Shown: one piece after another, positions 24,241 through 32,300 of the stretch
Layout: each line of letters begins with the position of its first letter
Numbering within the stretch: position 1 is the stretch's first letter
Source: Leptospira kemamanensis
Lineage (GTDB): Bacteria; Spirochaetota; Leptospiria; Leptospirales; Leptospiraceae
Direction of reading: 5' to 3'
Length of the DNA stretch: 64,000 bases
Assembly: GCF_004769665.1 (NCBI RefSeq)
Contig: NZ_RQGG01000032.1
Coordinates: 248,001-312,000 of the forward strand
Made by a program: the position numbers and the translations under genes
Notes under the pieces: generated by a model
Seen by the model: the letters and a program-made list of their open reading frames with translations, nothing else
The model's database searches: none
What the model was told of the DNA's origin: nothing

Positions 24241-25107
24241 TTAATTTGAGTTGGGTAAAGGAATCCGATCCGTTTCTTTTGGAACTTTTGGGAACTCATC
24301 TTTTGCCCATCTTTCTTTTGCGACATCGATCAATTCTTGGCTTGTTGCAACAAAGTTCCAATACAAATGACGTTTCTCTTTGAGAGGTTCCCCTCCGAGT
24401 AACATCAAACGACTGTTTTGTTTCGCAGTGAATGTTACCTTAGATCCTTTTTCGAATAAGATCATAGAACCTACGGTATAAGATTCTCCATTTGATTCAA
24501 TAGCACCTCGCGACACATAGAGACCTGCTTCCTCTTCCAGGGAAAGTTGCCAGGATACGGTATTTCCGTCCCGATTCACTTCAATGTCTGCATAAAATAG
24601 AGGGAAATGTACTACTGCTTTGGATTCTAATCCTAAAAACTTCCCACCTAATAAACGCAATGTGACCCCATTTTCTTTCCATACAGGAATCTCCGATTCC
24701 GAAAGATGTTGGAAACTAGGATCCATTGATTCCTTTTCTTTGGGTAAGGCAATCCACGTTTGGATCCCTTCTAACACCTCGTATTTGGGATCAAATTTCG
24801 AACGTTCACTGTGTACGATTCCATTGCCAGCAACCATCCAATTGGTTTCGTTTGGACGAATGTCCATCTCCACTTCCAAACTATCTCTATGTGTGATCAC
24901 TCCATCATATAAAAAAGTGATGGTAGCAAGGCCAATATGGGGATGGGCCCGTACAACAAGTTCTTCCCCTGTCACAACAGGAACAGGTCCAAAATGATCA
25001 AAGAAGACAAACGGACCAACAGAACGTTTTTCTAACGCAGGTAATACCCTACGGATGATGAAATTGTCGCCAAGGTCTTTGGAATGTCCAATCAGTGATT
25101 TTGTCAT
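24241..25107 (-). CDS. Pirin family protein
   Basis: 288 residues, a bicupin. The N-terminal cupin has the four metal ligands seen in pirins: H55 and H57 in RAHPHIG, H99 and E101 in GIVHSER. Bacterial pirins bind iron or other divalent metals and some have quercetin 2,3-dioxygenase activity; others modulate metabolic enzymes. The substrate cannot be read here. Its ATG overlaps the stop of the glycosidase-like gene upstream (25104-25107), so the two are translationally coupled. Confidence 0.9.
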   Translation of the reverse strand: MTKSLIGHSKDLGDNFIIRRVLPALEKRSVGPFVFFDHFGPVPVVTGEELVVRAHPHIGLATITFLYDGVITHRDSLEVEMDIRPNETNWMVAGNGIVHSERSKFDPKYEVLEGIQTWIALPKEKESMDPSFQHLSESEIPVWKENGVTLRLLGGKFLGLESKAVVHFPLFYADIEVNRDGNTVSWQLSLEEEAGLYVSRGAIESNGESYTVGSMILFEKGSKVTFTAKQNSRLMLLGGEPLKEKRHLYWNFVATSQELIDVAKERWAKDEFPKVPKETDRIPLPNSN

Positions 25108-26264
25108 TTGGATTTAGACTTCTTTGGTTTTGGTTTTGATGGAATCTTTTTTGCAGAATCTTTTGACTTTGTTGTCACCTTAGATTTGGAACTTGTATTG
25201 GGTTTCGTTTTGGATTTCTTTTGGGACTTTGAACCAAATTTCCGATTTGATTGTGAACCTAACTTCGATTTGGAGTTTGCCTTCGATTCAGATTTAGAAT
25301 TCCCTTTGGTTTCTTCTACTTTACCAACAAAAAGACCAATCGCTTCTTTCCCTTTTGTCCAATGAGCTTTGTCTCTTGCATTGAAGTAGAGGATAAAAAT
25401 ATTTTCGGCTTCGGAATACTTCACATCACAAGCATAGACATGGCTTGCCTTCCAACCTCGGCCCGTTGGTCCAAGAATCGGTGTTTGGTTGATCCGTTCA
25501 AAATGGATTCCATCTTCACTTTGCAAAAATAAAATCGCCGAACAAGATTCCTTACGCACTGGGTTCCAAAAAATTCCATTTTGAAATCCTAAGTATCTTC
25601 CTTTCCATGGAATCACTTTGATTGATCCCGCGCCTAAATTACAAAATGGATCCATATCACTAGGAGAAAGAATGGGATCTGAAAAATAAGAAAATGGTCC
25701 TAGAGGAGAACTTGCTTCTGCCACTGTAATGTACTTTGGTTCACAAAATCCGCAATCGGGAACTATCACAAGGGAAGAAGAAAAGTACATTCTGTACTTA
25801 TCTCCAAATTTAACAAGGCATGGATTACTAACCGATTCACCAAAATTTGGATCTTTATGAAAGGGAAATTTGGGGATAATGACAGTTTTAGGTTTTGACC
25901 AACGAACGAGGTCTTTACTCGTCATCACTTCAATTCTAGATTTCCATTTTCGGTAAGGAAACCAAGACATGAGCACATGTAAAAATTTGTATTTTTCATA
26001 ATACAAATAATAGGTTCCATCTTCTTGGTAGATAAAAGGTCGCATCGCATTCCGAACGATAGACTTCTTTTTTTTCCATTGGATTCCATCTTCGGAAGTG
26101 TACTCTAACACACCAAAGATGTTGTGCGCAAATAAATGCCAAAGGCCGTCTGGGCAAGTCTCAGGAAATAAAAAACTAGGATCCGCTAAGATCGGAGAAG
26201 GGAATCCAGGTTTGAGTATAGGATCATCTTGATAAAGTTGCCAATAGATATTCTGTTTGTTCAA
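25104..26264 (-). CDS. GH43/GH32-like five-bladed propeller protein with a Lys/Ser-rich tail
   Basis: 386 residues. Residues 1-320 resemble glycosidase clan propellers: repeated blades with WHLFAHNIFG, YYLYYEKYKF, IEVMTSKDLVRWSKP, YRMYFSSS and FILYFNARD, and early Asp residues that could serve as nucleophile. It lacks a signal peptide, so it would act in the cytosol, perhaps on sugars or in glycan transfer. The last 60 residues are low-complexity Lys/Ser with repeated SKS/KSK units and may bind nucleic acid or anionic polymers, or be a disordered tag. It is coupled to the pirin gene. Substrate unknown. Confidence 0.7.
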   Translation of the reverse strand: MNKQNIYWQLYQDDPILKPGFPSPILADPSFLFPETCPDGLWHLFAHNIFGVLEYTSEDGIQWKKKKSIVRNAMRPFIYQEDGTYYLYYEKYKFLHVLMSWFPYRKWKSRIEVMTSKDLVRWSKPKTVIIPKFPFHKDPNFGESVSNPCLVKFGDKYRMYFSSSLVIVPDCGFCEPKYITVAEASSPLGPFSYFSDPILSPSDMDPFCNLGAGSIKVIPWKGRYLGFQNGIFWNPVRKESCSAILFLQSEDGIHFERINQTPILGPTGRGWKASHVYACDVKYSEAENIFILYFNARDKAHWTKGKEAIGLFVGKVEETKGNSKSESKANSKSKLGSQSNRKFGSKSQKKSKTKPNTSSKSKVTTKSKDSAKKIPSKPKPKKSKSK

Positions 26265-26279
26265 ATGAAATAAATTTCC

Positions 26280-26822
26280 TTATTTTTCCAATACTGATTT
26301 CAAATTGGAAAGACCTTCTTCAAAATCATTTCCAATCATCTCTTCAAAATTCATAAAAAGTAACATCAAATTAAATGGATACGGCATGGAACCATCAAAT
26401 CCCCAAATGACCTTTGCTTTTTTAGGATCTAAAGAAGACACTTTCATATAACTTCTTTCTGTTCCTTCAAATGGTTCGAAAAACCGAAGTTCGGTTTGCA
26501 TCTCCAAAGCATCCGTGTTGATCATTTTGATCTCTTGTTCGCCTACACCAACATCTTTCACTTGGCTTTCCCAACGAGAAACAAAACCAACGGTTCCGTC
26601 TTCCCCTTGGAAGATTTTTTTCATTTCGGGATCTCGTTTTGCCCAGACGCTGTACTGGTCTTGGTTTTTCAAAAGTCGGATGAAAGCAAACACTTCGTTT
26701 GCTGGTTTTCCTATGTCAATGGAACGTTCCACTTGGTAGCTAGAGGGTAAAAATATTGCCAACACAAGTGGGATCGCGATGATCCCGATGATTCCAATTG
26801 CGATCTTTCTGCCTAGATTCAT
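26280..26822 (-). CDS. SRPBCC (polyketide cyclase/START-like) protein
   Basis: 180 residues. An N-terminal hydrophobic segment (about 7-26) anchors or exports it, followed by the START-like fold beginning SYQVERSIDIGKPANEVFAFIRLLKNQDQYSVWAKRDP and closing with a C-terminal helix (FEEMIGNDFEEGLSNLKSVLEK). The family forms a cavity for hydrophobic ligands and has no single activity. It precedes the propeller gene by about 15 nt, so the three genes (SRPBCC, propeller, pirin) likely form one transcript. Ligand unknown. Confidence 0.85.
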   Translation of the reverse strand: MNLGRKIAIGIIGIIAIPLVLAIFLPSSYQVERSIDIGKPANEVFAFIRLLKNQDQYSVWAKRDPEMKKIFQGEDGTVGFVSRWESQVKDVGVGEQEIKMINTDALEMQTELRFFEPFEGTERSYMKVSSLDPKKAKVIWGFDGSMPYPFNLMLLFMNFEEMIGNDFEEGLSNLKSVLEK

Positions 26823-26864
26823 AACTCGTAAATTTGAATCAAAAACATTGGTTCGTCAATTGAT

Positions 26865-28184
26865 TTACCCACGTGGTCGTAAATTCCAACTAAAAATCAG
26901 AAGGAAAATTGCAATGAGAGTCGAAACCAAAATGGCTCCAATGGCAACGTCCCAGGAATACTGTGTGGATAAAAAAGCAAGACCCTTACCTTGTGTTGTA
27001 CGTCCAAGAGAACCAAAAAGTCCAATGAATCCGGCAGCCGTGCCTACCGCTTTTTTTGATGTGAAGTCCATGCCTGCTACACCGAGTAACATCACCGGTG
27101 GATAAATAAATAATCCAATCAAACCAAACAATGCATAGTCGATCCAAATATTTCCAGGAGGATTGAGCATAATTCCTACAAACGCAAAAAAAATGGGAAT
27201 GATACAAAGTAAACTCACCATCCCCCTTCTGCCATCAAACTTATCGGAAACCCAACCCATGAGTATAGTAGAACCAATTCCCCCAAATTCTAAAATCAAT
27301 GTGGAATATCCACCACCGAGCAGATCGGTACCTTTTGTTTCTTTTAGATAAGTGGGACCCCAATCGATCAAACTATAACGAATGATGTAAACAAAAAAAT
27401 TAATAATGGCAAACAACCAAATATATTTGTTCAACAAAACCTGTTCAACAATCAATTGTTTGGTGGTTAGTTCTTTTTCATGATCTTCTTTTTCTTCCGG
27501 TGGGAAATCATTTCGATAGACTTCCACTGGAGGAAGTCCCACCGATTGAGGTGTGTCTACAAGCCGAGTGAATACAATATAACTTTCGATAAGAGCGATG
27601 ACACCTGGTACAAAAAAAGCATATTGCCATCCATTTTTTAATGCAGCATAAGAGGCGATAACACCAACAAGCCCTCCTCCAATATTATGTGCAATATTCC
27701 AAAATGCAAACGTAGTACCTCTTTCTCTGACGGAGAACCAGTGCCCAAGAGAACGACCACTCGGAGGCCAACCCATACCTTGTACAAGACCGTTGGCTCC
27801 CCACAAAATGAGATGAACCCAATAATGATTCGCAAATCCAAATGAAAAATTTAAAATGGCTGTGAGTAATAACCCAACTGCCATAAATTTTTTTGGGTTA
27901 GAACGATCGGACAATGCACCCATAAAAAATTTTCCAATTCCATAGGTGATGGCTGTGACGGCTAAAATATCACCAATATCGGATTTGGAATAAGACAAAG
28001 CTTCACCAATTTCTTTTGAAACTGGCGAAAAATTGTTTCGAGTGAGGTAGTAGACCGTATAACCAATGAAAGTTGATTCGAGTACGCGGTAACGATATTT
28101 TGGATAAAGAGTTTGAATCTCTTCTTCTGATTTTTGTGGAATTGCTTTGGCAGGAGCAAACCACTGCCGAAAGGACTTATACAT
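26865..28184 (-). CDS. MFS transporter of the organophosphate:phosphate antiporter (GlpT/UhpT) family
   Basis: 439 residues with about twelve membrane helices. The N-terminal half has the OPA-family pattern: YTVYYLTRNNFSPVSKEI, then YGIGKFFMGALSDRSNPKKFMAVGL and NGLVQGMGWPPSGRSLGHWF. This resembles GlpT more than UhpT and would exchange glycerol 3-phosphate or another organic phosphate for inorganic phosphate across the inner membrane. Arginines in RNNF and GRSL match positions used for phosphate binding in GlpT. It is divergent from the cysteine synthase gene, separated by 46 nt. Confidence 0.88.
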   Translation of the reverse strand: MYKSFRQWFAPAKAIPQKSEEEIQTLYPKYRYRVLESTFIGYTVYYLTRNNFSPVSKEIGEALSYSKSDIGDILAVTAITYGIGKFFMGALSDRSNPKKFMAVGLLLTAILNFSFGFANHYWVHLILWGANGLVQGMGWPPSGRSLGHWFSVRERGTTFAFWNIAHNIGGGLVGVIASYAALKNGWQYAFFVPGVIALIESYIVFTRLVDTPQSVGLPPVEVYRNDFPPEEKEDHEKELTTKQLIVEQVLLNKYIWLFAIINFFVYIIRYSLIDWGPTYLKETKGTDLLGGGYSTLILEFGGIGSTILMGWVSDKFDGRRGMVSLLCIIPIFFAFVGIMLNPPGNIWIDYALFGLIGLFIYPPVMLLGVAGMDFTSKKAVGTAAGFIGLFGSLGRTTQGKGLAFLSTQYSWDVAIGAILVSTLIAIFLLIFSWNLRPRG

Positions 28185-28230
28185 AAACTTGGAAATTGAT
28201 GTCTAATAGAAAGGAGTCAAGTTCATTCTC

Positions 28231-29205
28231 ATGAAAACAGATATTAGAAATGGATTTATTGATACGATTGGAAATACACCGCTCATTCGCATTCGTTCTT
28301 TGAGTGAAGAAACTGGCTGTGAAATCTTGGGAAAAGCAGAATTCTTAAATCCAGGTGGTTCCGTCAAAGATCGAGCTGCCTTATACATCATCCAAGACGC
28401 AGAAAAAAAAGGCCTTCTCAAAAAAGGAGGAACGGTTGTGGAAGGGACTGCTGGAAACACAGGCATTGGTCTCACTCATATTTGTAATGCCAAAGGTTAC
28501 AAAACCATCATCGTGATTCCAGAAACCCAATCCAAAGAAAAAATCGAAATGTTGCGCACGTTAGGTGCCGAAGTCATTCTTGTTCCTGCAGTTCCGTATT
28601 CTGATCCAGGAAATTATGTACGAGTGTCGGAACGAATTGCTAAAGAAACACCCAATTCCCTATGGGCCAATCAATTTGATAATCTTGCCAATAGACAGGC
28701 ACATTTTGAAACCACAGGTCCTGAAATTTGGAACCAAACCCAAGGCAAAATTGATGTTTGGACAACCTCCATTGGAACTGGTGGAACCTATGCTGGCACT
28801 GCCTTGTATTTCAAATCCAAAGATCCAAAAATTCGATGTGTCGTTGCAGATCCTTATGGTTCAGGAGTTTATTCTTTTGTTAAGTCCGGTACAATTTCCA
28901 TCGAAGGTTCTTCCATCACTGAAGGAATTGGACAAGGTAGGATCACAAACAATATGGAAGGAATGCCTGCCGATGATGCGATTCGTATCCACGACAAAGT
29001 AGCCTTACAGATCTTACAAAAAGTGCTGAAGGAAGATGGACTCTTTATGGGAGGAAGTGTTGGGATCAATTTGTCCGCTGCCTTTCAAATCGCAAAAGAG
29101 TTAGGTAGAGGTCATACCATCGTCACTGTTTTATGTGACACAGGAACCAAATACCAATCCAAAATTTACAATCCAGAATTTTTGCAATCTAAGGGGCTTC
29201 TCTAA
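28231..29205 (+). CDS. Cysteine synthase family protein (PLP-dependent)
   Basis: 324 residues of the cysteine synthase/cystathionine beta-synthase fold. PLP-binding K46 lies in PGGSVKDRAA, the substrate loop is EGTAGNTGIGL (about 71-81), the phosphate loop is SIGTGGTYAGT, and C-terminal GGSVGINL and DTGTKYQSK are conserved. It condenses O-acetylserine and sulfide to cysteine in the usual case; assignment as CysK versus CysM or a cystathionine-type enzyme cannot be settled by eye. An AAGGAG lies about 16 nt before the ATG, longer than ideal. Confidence 0.9.
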   Translation: MKTDIRNGFIDTIGNTPLIRIRSLSEETGCEILGKAEFLNPGGSVKDRAALYIIQDAEKKGLLKKGGTVVEGTAGNTGIGLTHICNAKGYKTIIVIPETQSKEKIEMLRTLGAEVILVPAVPYSDPGNYVRVSERIAKETPNSLWANQFDNLANRQAHFETTGPEIWNQTQGKIDVWTTSIGTGGTYAGTALYFKSKDPKIRCVVADPYGSGVYSFVKSGTISIEGSSITEGIGQGRITNNMEGMPADDAIRIHDKVALQILQKVLKEDGLFMGGSVGINLSAAFQIAKELGRGHTIVTVLCDTGTKYQSKIYNPEFLQSKGLL

Positions 29206-29389
29206 AGTACCAATGAGACAAAATTAAGGAGGCAGGGAATCGGTTACGACCAACTGGGGTTCTCTCGATTGCATTTCCTAAATTTTTTGACAAGGTTTCG
29301 GATTACCCACAATGCTTTGTGCAGATTCCCAGAAAAAATTCGATTTTCTCTAGACGAATTCGATTCCTAACTGTTATGATTCGATAGAA
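29206..29389. promoter_or_regulatory. Upstream region of the giant lipoprotein gene
   Basis: A TTGACA occurs near 29288 in TTTTTTGACAAGGTTTCGG, with AATGCT about 17-18 nt later, a plausible promoter. A strong AAGGAGG Shine-Dalgarno near 29227 has no start codon at the right distance. Confidence 0.35.
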
Positions 29390-32300
29390 ATGAAGATGGG
29401 GAAATTATTCTTTGGCCAAAACATAGGTTTGCAAATCCAGAAATGGATGGTTTTGGTTTTGGTCCTCCCGATCTTTGGATGTTCTTTTCCTTCGATCAAC
29501 CGCTCTTTCCTCGAAACTTTTACCACCTTTCGATTCCTCCAAGCCAATACTTTGTCCTATTCTGTTTCCTTCCAAGTTTCGGGACTTTTGGGAACAGGTC
29601 TCCAAATGGAAAACAATGGAGAAGTCATCGATATATCCTCTAACGGGACGTATACGTTCACGAGAAAAATCAACTCGGGTGCGGGCTATGATGTCAATGT
29701 CAAAACTCCACCTTCTTCTCCCATCCAAAACTGTATTGTATCCTCAGGCCAAGGAACCGTCTTAAGTGGAAACATTGAAGGCATTCAAGTGGTCTGCGGG
29801 GATGCCTTGTATCTCATCAGTGGAACGGTAACAGGTCTTTCTGGCAATGGCCTGCAATTACAGAATATCACAGGTGCTGGAACCGATATCATCAATGTCA
29901 ATAGCGCTAGTTTTTCATTCCCTCCCCTTCCCGCAGGAGAGACTTATAATTTTAGTATAGCAAGCCAACCCACAAACCCTAGCCAAACTTGTTCCATCAC
30001 CTCTCCTGTTGTGACAAACGGAACCATGACCACAACTCCAATTGCTGTGACCATCAATTGTACGACCAATTCCTTTGTCGTAAGTGCCCAGGTCATTGGG
30101 ATTTTAGGAACACTGACAGTTGGTAATGAACTCAAACTCACGTTAGATGGTTCTAACCAAATCAATGTAACCGCAGATGGAACGTTTGCATTTCCCGGAA
30201 TGTATTTGAGTGGAGGAACGTTTTCGGTCACAGTCGACAATCCGGGTGGTGTGATCACATCGGGTGTGTGTACACCCGTATCAAGTTCGGTTACGGTTGG
30301 AAATGGACCCACTACGTTTGCGGTCAATTGTTCCAATGCATTCTTAGTAGGTGGCTCTGTATCGAGTCCTGGCGGAACCACCACAAGCGTACTCGGTGGA
30401 GCGGTTACCTTAGATTTAGTCCATACTGGTGGATCACCTGCGTTTGCCACTCAGTCAGTGACTGTGAACCCTGGTGTTTCCACATTTACCTTTGGAAGTA
30501 CGATCCCAGGTGGAGTGGACTATCAAATTGTGGTGAGTGCAAATCCGCCTAACCAAGTGTGTACGATCACGTCTGGTGCGACCCATTCAGGCATTGTGGC
30601 CAATATGTCCAATGCTGTTCTCAATTGCAGTTTAACGTTACCAAGTTTTTCACCAGTGAGTGGTTCTGTTTTCAATGACGATGGAACCGTCACCCTTTCT
30701 ACGTTAATCCCAGGATCCGAATACCGTTACACTCTTGGAAACGGAGCGCAAGCCGATCCCACTTGTGCCTCAGGAACGAGTACTACAGCAACAGTAACCT
30801 TAACAGACAATACGCAAGCGGTGATCAAAGCCATTCATTGCAAAGTGGGTTGGGTGGAATCACAAGTGGTCACTTCTTCTTATACTTTGAAAGTCGCAAC
30901 ACCAACCCCTAGTGTCGCCACAGGATCTTTATTGGATTCTGGACAAAACGTAAGTTTTAGTACCACAACAACAGGTTCGACCTGGGTTTGTCATACTTCT
31001 GCGGTAGGTGTTCCTGCCGACCCAGACTGTGGCGGAGCAGCAAACACTTGCAATACGGGAACTCTAGGGAATTATGTATTCCCAACTCCTGGTGTGAGTG
31101 AAAACGTAAAAGCGAGAATGTGTAAGGTGAATTTAGCACAAAGTGACGTACTCAGTGTCAATTACCAACCCAATGTGTACACGGTTGGGGGAACGATTGC
31201 AACACTCACCACTCCTTTTGGTTCCAATACCTTCGTCTTACAAATCAATGGTGGTGATGACCTAATTATTGCTAGCACCGGTACATTTACATTCAATACC
31301 GCCTTACCAACTGGTACCAATTATACGGTAAGCGTACTTTCCTCTCCTCAAAACCCATGGCAAACTTGTAATATCACAAACCCAACGGGCACTGTGGCAA
31401 ACCTTCCTGTGACCAATATTTCGATTTCCTGTAACGTCGATAATTACAATATGAGTGGAACCATCACAAGTTCTGCAAACCTGCCAACGGGACTTACGGT
31501 CACAAATGGAGTAGATGCAATCAATGTGCCGTCTGGTGCTACTTCGACTCCCATTGCTTTTGCCACTGCTCTTGCCAGTGGGACTAGTTACGAAGTCCAA
31601 ATCACACAAGAACCACCAGGATTTGTTTGTGCCGTTCAATCCGATGTATCAGGGACGGTGTTAGGTGCCAATATCACAAACATAGCTGTGAATTGTGTCG
31701 CAGGGTATCGCTATGGCAATGCAATCGGTGCTAAAAAACAAGCTCCCATTCAAATTCATTATTACCGAGGAGAAATAGCCACTGCTGCTGGACAAGTGAC
31801 AAGTGGGGCGGCTGATGGAAGTGCCGGAACAGCTTCGTTTAATGATATCAGTGGTATTACCTATGATGGAACCAAAGGTTATATTGTTGATTCCGGAAAT
31901 CATAAAATTAGAATTTTTAACCCAATGACTTCCACTGTTTCTTCGCTCGCAGGAAATGGAGCCGCGGGGAATACACCAGGTTCGGGAGCGAGTGGTACGT
32001 TTAGTTTACCAAAGGGAATCACTACCGATGGAACCTATTTGTATGTGACAGAAACGTTAGGCAATCGCATCAAACGAGTCCTCATTAGCACAGGTTTTGT
32101 GGAAACTTTTGCGGGAGATGATTCTGTTCTATATCCTACAAATGCTTTAGTTGATTCAACAGACCCGTTAGCGGCTCGTTTTTCTTCCCCTGCAGGGATT
32201 TTGATTGATGATCAAAAACTGTATATCGCTGATCGAAATAATTCTGCCATCAGAGTGATCAAACTGAGCACCAGAGAAGTTACCACACTTGTCTCTGGTG

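Noticed and set aside
25108..25365. 85-codon plus-strand frame rich in Phe, Asp and Leu
   Set aside because: It is the antisense reading of the Lys/Ser repeat tail (codons for KS read in reverse), a known low-complexity artefact.
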